From the NCBI RefSeq assembly GCF_023148685.1, contig NZ_JAHXNL010000003.1, positions 164,379 through 228,378 on the forward strand: 64,000 nt of DNA, written 5' to 3'. This DNA is from Georgenia sp. EYE_87 (GTDB taxonomy: Bacteria > Actinomycetota > Actinomycetes > Actinomycetales > Actinomycetaceae). The translations under genes were made by a program, and so were the position numbers. Under the pieces are notes generated by a model. The model saw only the letters and a list, made by a program, of their open reading frames with translations. It had not been told where the DNA came from and did not search any database. Position 1 is the stretch's first letter, and each line of letters begins with the position of its first letter. Positions 31,996 through 40,386 of this stretch are shown here, one piece after another.

Positions 31996-33530
31996 ACGCC
32001 CTACCGACGAACACCGCCACCCCGCCCGCCGGGCGCGAGCTCCTCCGCGTGGAGAACCTCGTCAAGAAGTTCCCGGGCGTCGTCGCCCTCGGCGGGGTGT
32101 CGTTCGACCTCCACGCCGGGGAGGTCCACGTCCTGCTCGGCGAGAACGGCGCCGGCAAGTCCACCCTCATCAAGTGCCTCGCGGGGGTGTACCAGCCGGA
32201 CGGCGGCACGCTCTTCGTCGACGGCGAGAAGGTCCACATCTCCTCGACCGCGCACGCCGAGCAGCTCGGCATCGCGACGATCCACCAGGAGTTCAACATC
32301 GTCCCGCAGCTGAGCGTGGCGGAGAACGTCCTGCTCGGCAGGCCCCCGCGCCGGTTCGGCGTCGTCGACCGCCGGAAGATGCACGCCCGGGCGCGAGTGG
32401 CGCTGGAGCGGGTCGGCCTCGACGTCGACCTCCGTCGCCCCGTCTCGACCCTGGGCGTCGCCCGCCAGCAGCTCGTCGAGATCGCCAAGGCCCTCAGCCT
32501 CGACGCCCGGGTTCTCATCCTGGACGAGCCCACCGCGGCGCTCACCGACGCCGAGGTCGACCGGCTGCTCGAGCTCATGGACGAGCTGCGCCGGAACGGG
32601 GTGGGCATGATCTTCATCTCCCACCACCTCGAGGAGATCCAGCGCATCGGCGACCGCGTCACCGTGCTGCGCGACGGCCAGTCGGTCGGCACCGTCCCGG
32701 CCACCACGGACACCGGCGAGCTCGTCCGGATGATGGTGGGACGGTCCATCGAGGCGCAGTACCCACGCGAGCAGCCCGCGCTCGGCGAGGAGCTCCTGCG
32801 CGTCGAGGGCCTCACGAGCACCGGGCACTTCGAGGACATTTCCCTCTCGGTGCGCGCCGGCGAGGTGGTCGGGCTCGCCGGGCTCGTCGGCGCGGGCCGC
32901 ACGGAGGTGCTCCGCGCGGTCTTCGGCGCCGACCGCTACGACTCCGGCACCGTGAGCGTGCGCGGGAGGACGGTGCCCCGGCACGACGTCCACGCCGCCA
33001 TCGGCGCCGGCCTCGGCCTCGTCCCCGAGGACCGCAAGGCGCAGGGGCTCGTCATGGGCGCGAGCGTCGAGGAGAACCTGGGCCTCGCCATCCTGCGCGC
33101 CGCGACCCGCGGCGGCCTGGTGGACCGCGCCCGGCTGCGCGAGCAGGCCCGCACGAGCGTGAAGAGCCTGCGCATCCGCACCCCCTCCACCCGGGCCACC
33201 GTGAAGAACCTCTCCGGCGGCAACCAGCAGAAGGTCGTCATGGGCAAGTGGCTCGCCGCCGACCCGGCGGTGCTCCTCCTGGACGAGCCGACCCGCGGCG
33301 TCGACGTCGGCGCGAAGGTCGAGATCTACCAGCTCATCAACCAGCTCACCGCCTCCGGACGCGGCGTCCTGCTCGTGTCCTCCGAGCTGCCCGAGGTCCT
33401 GGGCATGTGCGACCGCATCCTCGTCATGGCCCAGGGGCGCCTGGTCGGCGAGCTCACCCGCGAAGAAGCAACCCAGGACGCCGTCATGGCCCTGGCCGTC
33501 AAGGAAGTGGAGTCCTCCCGTGCCCACTGA
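31992..33530 (+). CDS. rbsA: Ribose-type ABC transporter ATPase (two ATP-binding domains)
   Basis: A 512-residue CUT2 ATPase with two nucleotide-binding halves. First half: Walker A GENGAGKSTL and Walker B LILDEPTAALT; second half: degenerate Walker A GLVGAGRTEVL, signature LSGGNQQKVVMGKWL and Walker B LLLDEPTRGVDVG. The degenerate second P-loop is normal for RbsA. GGAGGAG precedes ATG 31992, which overlaps the regulator's stop. It powers uptake with RbsC and RbsB. Confidence 0.95.
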   Translation: MNALPTNTATPPAGRELLRVENLVKKFPGVVALGGVSFDLHAGEVHVLLGENGAGKSTLIKCLAGVYQPDGGTLFVDGEKVHISSTAHAEQLGIATIHQEFNIVPQLSVAENVLLGRPPRRFGVVDRRKMHARARVALERVGLDVDLRRPVSTLGVARQQLVEIAKALSLDARVLILDEPTAALTDAEVDRLLELMDELRRNGVGMIFISHHLEEIQRIGDRVTVLRDGQSVGTVPATTDTGELVRMMVGRSIEAQYPREQPALGEELLRVEGLTSTGHFEDISLSVRAGEVVGLAGLVGAGRTEVLRAVFGADRYDSGTVSVRGRTVPRHDVHAAIGAGLGLVPEDRKAQGLVMGASVEENLGLAILRAATRGGLVDRARLREQARTSVKSLRIRTPSTRATVKNLSGGNQQKVVMGKWLAADPAVLLLDEPTRGVDVGAKVEIYQLINQLTASGRGVLLVSSELPEVLGMCDRILVMAQGRLVGELTREEATQDAVMALAVKEVESSRAH

Positions 33531-34503
33531 GACCGCAACCGCCCGGACCGAGCAGCGCGAGTCGCTCGGCTCCCGCGCCCAGGTCCTGCTCGGGCAGAAC
33601 GGCGCCCTGGTCGCGCTGGTGCTGCTCAGCGTCGTCATGGCCGTGCTCAGCCCGGTGTTCTTCAGCACGCAGAACCTGCTCAACGTCGGGGTCCAGGCCG
33701 CCGTGGTCGCGATCCTCGCCTTCGGGCAGACGTTCGTGATCGTCTCCGCCGGCATCGACCTCTCGGTCGGGTCGGTCGCCGCGCTCGCCTCGATCGTGAC
33801 CGCCTACACCGCCACCACGACCGGGGTGCACCCGCTGCTCGCGATCGCGATCGGCCTCCTGACCGGCGTCGCCGCCGGGTTCATCTCCGGGACGCTGGTC
33901 GCCTACGGCCGGCTCCCCGCGTTCATCGCGACGCTGGCGATGCTCTCCATCGCCCGCGGACTGGCCCTCGTCCTCTCCGACGGCGTCCCGATCGCGCAGC
34001 CGTCCGCCGTCGCCTGGCTGGGCAGCACCATCGGCGGGTGGCTTCCCGTCCCGGTGCTCGTGATGATGGTGCTCGGCGGTCTGGCGGCGTTCATCCTCAA
34101 CCGCACGTACTCCGGGCGCGCGATGTACGCCATCGGCGGCAACGAGGAGGCCGCCCGGCTCTCCGGCATCAACGTCCGGCACCAGCAGCTCGTCATCTAC
34201 TCGCTCTCCGGCGCCTTCGCGGCGGTCGCCGGCCTGGTGCTGGCCGGCCGGCTCGCCTCGGGCCAGCCCCAGGCGGCCGCGGGCTACGAGCTCGACGCCA
34301 TCGCCGCCGTCGTCATCGGCGGCGCGAGCCTCGCCGGCGGGTCGGGCCGGGCCTTCGGCACGTTCGTCGGCGCCCTCGTGCTGGCCGTCATCCGCAACGG
34401 CCTGAACCTGCTCAACGTCTCCTCGTTCTGGCAGCAGGTCGTCATCGGCGCCGTCATCGCCCTCGCCGTGCTCAGCGACACCCTGCGCCGCCGGCGCGCC
34501 TGA
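33520..34503 (+). CDS. rbsC: Ribose-type ABC transporter permease
   Basis: A 327-residue CUT2 permease with 8-10 predicted helices. Family landmarks include FVIVSAGIDLSVGSVAALAS (about 75-95), AFIATLAMLSIARGLALVLS, and YAIGGNEEAARLSGINV; the cytoplasmic GGASLAGGSGRAFGTFVGAL loop is near the C-terminus. GTG 33520 overlaps rbsA by 11 bases, implying coupled translation. Confidence 0.95.
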   Translation: MPTETATARTEQRESLGSRAQVLLGQNGALVALVLLSVVMAVLSPVFFSTQNLLNVGVQAAVVAILAFGQTFVIVSAGIDLSVGSVAALASIVTAYTATTTGVHPLLAIAIGLLTGVAAGFISGTLVAYGRLPAFIATLAMLSIARGLALVLSDGVPIAQPSAVAWLGSTIGGWLPVPVLVMMVLGGLAAFILNRTYSGRAMYAIGGNEEAARLSGINVRHQQLVIYSLSGAFAAVAGLVLAGRLASGQPQAAAGYELDAIAAVVIGGASLAGGSGRAFGTFVGALVLAVIRNGLNLLNVSSFWQQVVIGAVIALAVLSDTLRRRRA

Positions 34504-34510
34504 CACGCAC

Positions 34511-34570
34511 CGCACCACCCCCAACCGCACCACCCCCAACCGCACCACGCCCAACCGCACCACCCCGCCG
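34511..34570. repeat. Four tandem 15-bp units between rbsC and rbsB
   Basis: CGCACCACCCCCAAC at 34511 and 34526, one-base variant at 34541 and a decayed fourth unit at 34556. The strand is almost free of G in this stretch, so the RNA would be unstructured and C-rich; it may be a Rho-loading (rut-like) region or a simple slippage repeat. It sets the intergenic distance before the binding-protein gene. Confidence 0.75.
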
Positions 34571-34612
34571 GGAACCGTTCCCGGTCGACGCAAGAGAAAG
34601 GAAGGGGTTCCG

Positions 34613-35566
34613 ATGAAGAAGCCCGCCCTCAGCATCGCCGCCCTGCTCGCCTCCTCCGCCCTGCTGCTCTCCGCGTGCGGCAGCGCCGACGAGGGAGGCG
34701 GCGGGACCGACGCCGGAACGGCCGGCGGGGACGGCGGGGGCGACTACACCCTCGGCCTCGCCGTCTCCACGCTCAACAACCCGTTCTTCGTCTCCCTCCG
34801 CGACGGCGCCCAGGCGGCGGCCGACGAAGCCGGCGCAGAGCTGACCGTCACGGACGCCCGCGACGACGCCACGCAGCAGGCCGACCAGGTGGCGAACTTC
34901 CAGACCCAGCAGCTCGACGCCGTCCTCATCAACCCGGTCGACTCCGACGCCGCCGGGCCGATCGTCTCCCCGCTGGTCGCCGCCGACGTCCCGGTGATCG
35001 CCGTCGACCGGGCGGTCAACGGCGCCGAGGTGAGCACCTTGGTCGCCTCCGACAACGTCGAGGGCGGGCGCCTCGCCGCCCAGGCCCTCGCCGAGGCCAT
35101 CGGCGAGCAGGGCCAGGTCATCGTGCTGCAGGGCGTCGCCGGCACCTCGGCCTCCCGCGAGCGCGGGCAGGGCTTCACCGAGGGCATCGCCGAGTTCCCG
35201 GACATCGAGGTCGTCGCCACCCAGCCGGCCGACTTCGACCGCGCCCAGGGCCTCGACGTCGCGACCAACCTGCTCCAGGCCAACCCGGACGTCGTCGGCA
35301 TCTTCGCCGAGAACGACGAGATGGCCCTCGGGGCGGTCCAGGCGCTCGGTGCCCGCGCGGGCCAGGACGTCTTCGTCGTCGGATTCGACGCCACCGAGGA
35401 CGCCCAGGCGGCGATCGAGGCCGGCACCATGTACGCCTCGATCGCCCAGCAGCCCGAGGAGCTCGGCCGCGCCGCCGTCGAGGCCGCGCTGTCCATCCTG
35501 AACGGCGAGGAGGTCGAGGCCACGGTGTCCGTGCCGGTGGTCGCGATGACCAAGGAAGACCTGTAA
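34613..35566 (+). CDS. rbsB: Ribose-binding lipoprotein
   Basis: A 317-residue solute-binding protein. The lipoprotein signal ends LLLSACGSA (Cys at residue 20). The mature part has typical RbsB segments: LGLAVSTLNNPFFVSLRDGAQ, VLINPVDSDAAGPIV, PVIAVDRAVNG, and FVVGFDATEDAQAAIEAGTMYASIAQQP. AGAAAGGAAGGGG lies upstream of ATG 34613. Delivers ribose (or a close pentose) to RbsC/RbsA. Confidence 0.95.
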   Translation: MKKPALSIAALLASSALLLSACGSADEGGGGTDAGTAGGDGGGDYTLGLAVSTLNNPFFVSLRDGAQAAADEAGAELTVTDARDDATQQADQVANFQTQQLDAVLINPVDSDAAGPIVSPLVAADVPVIAVDRAVNGAEVSTLVASDNVEGGRLAAQALAEAIGEQGQVIVLQGVAGTSASRERGQGFTEGIAEFPDIEVVATQPADFDRAQGLDVATNLLQANPDVVGIFAENDEMALGAVQALGARAGQDVFVVGFDATEDAQAAIEAGTMYASIAQQPEELGRAAVEAALSILNGEEVEATVSVPVVAMTKEDL

Positions 35567-35576
35567 CCGATCCTCC

Positions 35577-35604
35577 GGCCCGCCGCGACCTCCCGCGGCG
35601 GGCC
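35577..35604 (+). terminator. Stem-loop after rbsB
   Basis: GGCCCGCCGCG and CGCGGCGGGCC form a perfect 11-bp stem with loop ACCTCC, ten bases after the rbsB stop and 24 before rbsK. No U-tract follows. Hairpins here usually stabilise the abundant binding-protein mRNA or attenuate downstream genes. Confidence 0.7.
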
Positions 35605-35628
35605 GCACGACCTCACGGAGCACCCCAC

Positions 35629-36612
35629 ATGCAGACACCACAGGTGGTCGTCGTCGGCTCGGCCAACGCCGACCTCGTCCTGGACATCGACCACCGCCCG
35701 GCCCCGGGCGAGACGGTGATCGGCTCCGACGTCGTCACCACGCCCGGCGGCAAGGGCGCGAACCAGGCGGTCGCGGCGGGCAAGATCGGCGGGGCGGTCG
35801 CCTTCGTCGGCTGCGTCGGCGACGACGACCACGGCGCCCTGCTGCGTGAGTCGCTGTCCTCCGCGGGGGTGGACCTGACGGACCTGCGCACGGTCGACGC
35901 CCCGACCGGCACGGCCACCATCATGGTGACGCCGGACGGGGAGAACTCGATCATTGTCGCGCCCGGCGCGAACCGGCACGTCACCCCCGCGATGCTCGAG
36001 GAGACCCGGGCCTCGTGGGGTGCGGCGCCCGTGGTCGTCCTGCAGCTCGAGATCCCCCTGGAGTCGGTCGCCCTGGTCGCGGCCGGGGCGCGGGGGCGCG
36101 TGGTGGTCAACGCCGCACCGGCCGCGCGGCTCGCCCCCGAGGTGCTCGCTGCCGCGGACCCCCTGGTGGTCAACGAGAGCGAGGCCGCGTTCCTCCTCGA
36201 GGACGCCAGGGCCGCCGCCGACCTGACGGACGACGGCGGGGCCGCCGCCGAGCTGGCCGACGACGCCGGAGCCACGGCCCGGGCGCTGCTGCGCCTGGGC
36301 CCGCGGTCCGTCGTCCTCACTCTCGGGGCGGCGGGCGCCGTGGTCGCCGAGACTCGCGACGGCGGGGCCGAGGTGGTCCGTGTGCCCGCCGTCCGCGTGG
36401 AGGCCGTCGACACCACCGGGGCCGGCGACTCCTTCGTCGGGGCGCTGGCCGTCGAGCTCGCCGCCGGCACCACGCTGGAGCGGGCGGTCCGGCTCGCGAC
36501 CCGGGTGGCCGCCGTCGCGGTCACCCGCCGGGGGGCCCAGACCTCCTTCCCGACCCTCGAGGAGCTCGAGCGCGGGGGGACCCTGCTGGAGGGCCGGGAG
36601 GTCGGGCGGTGA
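35629..36612 (+). CDS. rbsK: Ribokinase
   Basis: A 327-residue PfkB-family kinase. The N-terminal GSANADLVLDIDHRPAPGETV and GGKGANQAVAAGKIGG motifs bind ribose; the C-terminal VDTTGAGDSFVGALAVEL holds the anion hole and catalytic Asp. It phosphorylates ribose to ribose-5-phosphate. ACGGAG precedes ATG 35629. An acidic Ala-rich insert with two similar halves (AAADLTDDGGAAAELADDAG) sits near residue 195-215, making the protein slightly longer than typical ribokinases. It overlaps rbsD by a GTGA junction. Confidence 0.93.
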   Translation: MQTPQVVVVGSANADLVLDIDHRPAPGETVIGSDVVTTPGGKGANQAVAAGKIGGAVAFVGCVGDDDHGALLRESLSSAGVDLTDLRTVDAPTGTATIMVTPDGENSIIVAPGANRHVTPAMLEETRASWGAAPVVVLQLEIPLESVALVAAGARGRVVVNAAPAARLAPEVLAAADPLVVNESEAAFLLEDARAAADLTDDGGAAAELADDAGATARALLRLGPRSVVLTLGAAGAVVAETRDGGAEVVRVPAVRVEAVDTTGAGDSFVGALAVELAAGTTLERAVRLATRVAAVAVTRRGAQTSFPTLEELERGGTLLEGREVGR

Positions 36613-36998
36613 AGCGCGGCGGCATCCTGAACCAGCCGCTGTCCGCGGCGCTCGCCGGGCTCGGCCACACCGACCGGGTGGTGGTGGGCGACTGCGGTCT
36701 CCCCCGCCCTCGGGGAGTGCCGGTCGTCGACCTCGCCGTGACCTTCGGCGTGCCGCGCTTCGCCGACGTCCTCCGGGCTCTGGACGCTGACATCGTCGTC
36801 GAGTCCGCGCTGCTGGCGAGCGAGACCCGTCACCGCAACGCCGACGTCCTGGCCCTCGTGCGCGCGCTCTTCGGCGAGCCCGCGTGGTGCAGCCACGAGG
36901 AGCTCAAGACGGCGAGCGCCTCGGCCAGCCTGTTCGTGCGCACGGGCGAGGCGACGCCGTACGCCAACGTCATCCTGACCTGCGGCGTGCCGTTCTGA
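36609..36998 (+). CDS. rbsD: D-ribose pyranase
   Basis: A 129-residue RbsD. It starts KRGGILNQPLSAALAGLGHTDRVVVGDCGLPRP, with the catalytic His20 in context, and ends YANVILTCGVPF as in the family. It interconverts pyranose and furanose forms so that ribokinase receives the furanose. GTG 36609 overlaps the rbsK stop. Last gene of the operon. Confidence 0.94.
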   Translation: MKRGGILNQPLSAALAGLGHTDRVVVGDCGLPRPRGVPVVDLAVTFGVPRFADVLRALDADIVVESALLASETRHRNADVLALVRALFGEPAWCSHEELKTASASASLFVRTGEATPYANVILTCGVPF

Positions 36999-37050
36999 CC
37001 GGTCACCGCCGGTGAGCCGCCGAAGCACCTGACTCCCGCCCGGACCAGGT

Positions 37051-37341
37051 CTACCCCTCGTCGTCCAGCCGCGCCCGGAGCCGAGCGTTCTCCTCCTCGA
37101 GCTCGAGCACGGCGGCCACGCCGGCGAGGTTGAGGCCGTCGGCCAGGAGCTGGCCGATGCGGGTGAGCCGGTCGAGGTCGTCCTCGCTGTAGCGCCTGGT
37201 GCCGCCGGAGGTTCGGGCCGGCTCGAGCAGCCCGCGCCGCTCGTACAGCCGCAGGCGCTGGGCCTCCGAGCCCACCATCTCGGCGGCCACCGAGATGCCG
37301 TAGACCCCACGGCTGCGGTCGTTGCGACGCGCCCTCTCCAC
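37051..37341 (-). CDS. hspR: HspR-like MerR-family repressor
   Basis: A 96-residue MerR-type protein. [33 protein letters not shown] is the winged-helix region and matches HspR (YxISVAAELxGxHPQTLRxYE). A C-terminal coiled coil follows ([15 protein letters not shown]). GTG 37341 has GGAGAG upstream. In actinobacteria HspR represses dnaK and hsp20-type genes; here it is divergent from hsp20 across 130 bases containing a promoter and a dyad, so it most likely controls that gene. Confidence 0.85.
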   Translation of the reverse strand: MERARRNDRSRGVYGISVAAEMVGSEAQRLRLYERRGLLEPARTSGGTRRYSEDDLDRLTRIGQLLADGLNLAGVAAVLELEEENARLRARLDDEG

Positions 37342-37369
37342 GTTCTCTCTCCGGTCCGGCGGGAATCTC

Positions 37370-37420
37370 TTGCCCCGACCATCTGTCCGTGCTATAAGAA
37401 ACCTGTACCGGTCACTACAG
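37370..37420 (+). promoter_or_regulatory. hsp20 promoter with downstream dyad
   Basis: TTGCCC (37370-37375) and TATAAG (37393-37398) are 17 bases apart. The dyad CTGTA-N8-TACAG (37403-37420) starts at the predicted transcript start. It is not the classical HAIR sequence (CTTGAGT-N7-ACTCAAG) bound by Streptomyces HspR, so it may be a variant site. Confidence 0.6.
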
Positions 37421-37473
37421 ATCGGCACCACGATAGCAGTGACGATGTCGAGTGTCAGTTGGAGGTGGACCTG

Positions 37474-37899
37474 ATGTTGATGCGCACCGACCCGTTCCGT
37501 GAGCTCGACCGGCTCACCCAGCAGGTGTTCGGCACGATGGGAACGGCCACGAGGTCGTCGGCGATGCCGATGGACGCCTGGCGCGAGCAGGACGAGTTCG
37601 TCGTCGAGTTCGACCTGCCGGGCATCGACCCGGAGACGATCGACGTCGGCGTCGAGAGCAACGTCCTGACCGTCAGGGCCGAGCGGCCGAGCATGGGCGA
37701 CGTCACGGAGCTCATCGCGGCGGAACGCCCGCGCGGCACGTTCACCCGGCAGCTGTTCCTCGGTGACAACCTCGACACCGAGAACGTGTCGGCGAACTAC
37801 CACGCCGGCGTGCTCGGCCTCCGCATCCCGATCGCCGAGCAGGCCAAGCCGCGGAAGGTCTCCATCAGCACGGAGGAGCGCAGGGCGATCAACGCCTGA
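37474..37899 (+). CDS. Small heat-shock protein Hsp20
   Basis: A 141-residue alpha-crystallin-type chaperone. The core domain (about 35-125) contains [40 protein letters not shown] and the closing [10 protein letters not shown], followed by KPRKVSI. ATG 37474 has GGAGGTGG upstream. It holds unfolding proteins during heat or other stress. Divergent from the HspR-like repressor. Confidence 0.93.
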   Translation: MLMRTDPFRELDRLTQQVFGTMGTATRSSAMPMDAWREQDEFVVEFDLPGIDPETIDVGVESNVLTVRAERPSMGDVTELIAAERPRGTFTRQLFLGDNLDTENVSANYHAGVLGLRIPIAEQAKPRKVSISTEERRAINA

Positions 37900-38181
37900 G
37901 CACGACGCACGACGGTGCGGTAACAGGAGGGGCAGGTGGTGCAGGACCAGGATGACCGACCGACGCGCCGACTGACCCCGCCGCCCGGCGGAGCCACGAG
38001 CTGACCTGAGCCGTCGAAGCCGCCGGGGCCACAGGCCCCGGACGCGCTCCGGCCCGACCGCACGGTCATGGAGGCAGGGCCGGCCGAGCGGGACAGCCGG
38101 CGGGCGCGGCACGGCACGCCCGTGCCGCGCACACCCGTGTCCGGAGGGCCCACGGGCCCGGAGAGTGCCGCTCGAGGAGTC

Positions 38182-38727
38182 ATGGAACGGCAGCCCGACT
38201 ACTACCTGATCCTGGGGGTCGCGCCGGACGCGAGCCCGCAGGAGATCGCGCGCGCCTACCGGTCCCTCGTGCGTCGGCGCCATCCCGACAGCCGGCCGGA
38301 GGGCGACCAGCAGGCGGGCCTCGCCGACATCTACGACGCCTGGGCCGTGCTCCGCGACCCGGCCCGCCGGGCCGAATACGACGGCGCCACCCGGGCGCAG
38401 GAGCGCTCCGCCCGCGCCGGGGCGCAGCCGGCCGCGGCCCGGCCGGTGCCCGTGCGGGTGCGGCGGGACGGCCCGGTCCGGCCGTCTCGGGACCCTCTTC
38501 GGGCGCGGGCGAACGACCGGGTGCCGCAGGACGCCCCGGCCTCCCGGGACGACGACGAACCTGCAGCACGCCCTGCTGCGCGCGGGCCCGCGCAACGCCC
38601 CGGGCAGCCGACCATCTGGGTCGGCCCGACGATCGTGCTCGGACCACGTCCGGGACGGCAGGCCCGTCGCGACGGCGCGCCGAACCTGGTCGAGCTGCTC
38701 CGCGAGCTCCGGCACCGCCTGCTCTGA
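38182..38727 (+). CDS. J-domain protein (DnaJ-like, truncated type)
   Basis: A 181-residue protein with an N-terminal J domain (about residues 5-70): DYYLILGVAPDASPQEIARAYRSL, the HPD tripeptide in RRRHPDSRPEG, and DAWAVLRDPARRAEYDG. No Gly/Phe, zinc-finger or C-terminal client domains follow, only a Pro/Arg/Ala-rich tail. It would stimulate DnaK ATPase in a specific setting. GAGGAG precedes ATG 38182. Location after hsp20 fits a stress role. Confidence 0.85.
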   Translation: MERQPDYYLILGVAPDASPQEIARAYRSLVRRRHPDSRPEGDQQAGLADIYDAWAVLRDPARRAEYDGATRAQERSARAGAQPAAARPVPVRVRRDGPVRPSRDPLRARANDRVPQDAPASRDDDEPAARPAARGPAQRPGQPTIWVGPTIVLGPRPGRQARRDGAPNLVELLRELRHRLL

Positions 38728-38765
38728 CCGGTCTGCGGCACTGTCCCGACTGGTCCGTGACACTG

Positions 38766-38787
38766 CTGCACGGTTCGTACGGTGCAG
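38766..38787. terminator. Hairpin between the J-domain gene and the YtxH-like gene
   Basis: CTGCAC (38766-38771) pairs with GTGCAG (38782-38787); two further pairs are possible inside. It lies between convergent genes and may end the J-domain transcript; the stem is short, so confidence is modest. Confidence 0.4.
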
Positions 38788-38817
38788 AGGTGGCACACAC
38801 CGGTCCAGGGTGAGCGG

Positions 38818-38863
38818 CCTGGCCTGCGGTGAGCTGCCGACCTGGCATGCGGTGAGCTGCCGA
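38818..38863. repeat. Tandem 23-bp repeat
   Basis: CCTGGC(C/A)TGCGGTGAGCTGCCGA is repeated at 38818-38840 and 38841-38863 with one substitution, in the gap downstream of both convergent genes. No function is evident. Confidence 0.65.
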
Positions 38864-38909
38864 ACTGCGGGCTGGCCTGCGCCGGGCGAGGGGGCGGCCG
38901 GCGCCGAGG

Positions 38910-39248
38910 TCAGATGCTGGGCTGCGGCGGCGTGGGGTCGAGCGGCCCGTCGGTGCCGCGGCCGGTGTTGCCGACCGGGAAGTCGGGCCCCGACGAGGAG
39001 TGGGTGCCGTTGCCCGAGCGGTGGAGCTTGTCCTTGACGGTCGAGGCCACCTTGTCGGTCACCGCGGAGCCGCGCTCCTTGGCGATGTCGGTCACCTTGG
39101 TCTCGACCTTCTGGACGTTCTCCTGCACGCGCGGGTTCTCCCACACCTTGGAGCTCGCCTTCTTGATCTTCTCGTACTGGCCGCGACCGGCACGGGTCCC
39201 GAAGACGTAGCCGAGACCGGCGCCGACGAAGAACGAGAGCTTGCCCAT
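38910..39248 (-). CDS. YtxH-like small membrane-anchored protein
   Basis: A 112-residue protein. The N-terminus MGKLSFFVGAGLGYVFGTRAGRGQYEKI is a glycine-rich membrane segment followed by basic residues, typical of YtxH-like stress proteins; residues ~35-80 are a predicted amphipathic helix and the tail is Pro/Gly/Ser-rich. GGAGG precedes the ATG. Relatives are general-stress proteins of unknown mechanism. Confidence 0.82.
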   Translation of the reverse strand: MGKLSFFVGAGLGYVFGTRAGRGQYEKIKKASSKVWENPRVQENVQKVETKVTDIAKERGSAVTDKVASTVKDKLHRSGNGTHSSSGPDFPVGNTGRGTDGPLDPTPPQPSI

Positions 39249-39354
39249 GTGATTGAACCTCCGTGCGGTGATGTGGACTGGTGCTGATGCACGAGCCTAG
39301 GGCCGTCGGCCCACCCCCGCCCGCGGGCGGCGTCCGCGGTCTAGCCTTTCTTTC

Positions 39355-40287
39355 ATGGCGAACGCGAAGAAGCGGGCCGACGGCGGGACGCGTGCCGCCG
39401 TCGTCACGGGTGCCAAGGCCCAGGCGGAGGCGGACGGCGCGAGCGAGGTCGCGCCGTCGGAGGCGGTCGGCTTCCGCACCACGAAGATCCCCAACAAGAT
39501 CTACAACGCCGAGCTCTACCGGCTCCAGGGCGAGCTGGGGAAGCTGCAGACCTGGGTGAAGTCGACGGGGGCCCGCGTCGTCGTCGTCTTCGAGGGGCGC
39601 GACGCGGCCGGCAAGGGCGGCACCATCAAGCGGATCACCGAGTACCTCTCCCCCCGCGTGGCGAGGATCGCCGCCCTGCCGGCGCCCACCGAGCGCGAGA
39701 AGGGGCAGTGGTACTTCCAGCGCTACGTCGAGCACCTGCCCGCGGCCGGGGAGATGGTGCTGTTCGACCGGTCCTGGTACAACCGCGCCGGCGTCGAGAA
39801 GGTCATGGGGTACTGCACGCCCGAGGAGCACAAGCGGTTCCTGCGCCAGTGCCCGATCTTCGAGCAGATGCTCGTCGAGGACGGCATTCACCTGCGCAAG
39901 TACTGGTTCTCCGTCTCCGACGACGTCCAGCTCGAGCGGTTCCGCAAGCGCCTGACCGACCCGCTGCGGCAGTGGAAGCTCTCCCCCACCGACCTGGAGT
40001 CGATCACCCGCTGGGAGGACTTCTCGCGGGCGAAGGACGAGATGATGGTCCACACGGACACGCAGGTGGCGCCGTGGCACCACGTGGCGAGCGACTCCAA
40101 GAAGCAGGCGCGGCTGAACATGATCCACCACCTGCTCGACTCGCTCCCGTACCGGGACATCCACCAGGAGAAGGTCGCGCTGCCCAAGCGCCCGCCGGGG
40201 ACCGGCTACCAGCGCCCACCGATCGAGGTCTCCAAGTACGTTCCGGACTGGGCGTCGACCCTGGTGGAGGATCCCTCGCGACGTTGA
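39355..40287 (+). CDS. ppk2: Polyphosphate kinase 2
   Basis: A 310-residue class-I PPK2. Visible motifs: Walker A VFEGRDAAGKGGTIKR (about 82-97), the lid region GQWYFQRYVEHLPAAGEMVLFDRSWYNRAGVE with Walker B, and VSDDVQLERFRKR. It transfers phosphate between polyphosphate and nucleotides (usually GDP or ADP). Residues 1-40 are a polar extension. Single gene following the stress cluster. Confidence 0.93.
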   Translation: MANAKKRADGGTRAAVVTGAKAQAEADGASEVAPSEAVGFRTTKIPNKIYNAELYRLQGELGKLQTWVKSTGARVVVVFEGRDAAGKGGTIKRITEYLSPRVARIAALPAPTEREKGQWYFQRYVEHLPAAGEMVLFDRSWYNRAGVEKVMGYCTPEEHKRFLRQCPIFEQMLVEDGIHLRKYWFSVSDDVQLERFRKRLTDPLRQWKLSPTDLESITRWEDFSRAKDEMMVHTDTQVAPWHHVASDSKKQARLNMIHHLLDSLPYRDIHQEKVALPKRPPGTGYQRPPIEVSKYVPDWASTLVEDPSRR

Positions 40288-40386
40288 GCGGGCCCCGGCG
40301 ACGGCGAGCGGGTCCGGCCGGCCCCGCTTGGCGCGCGCCCGGGCGGCGGCGTAGAACGAGACGGTGAGCTTCTCCAGGATCCCCAG

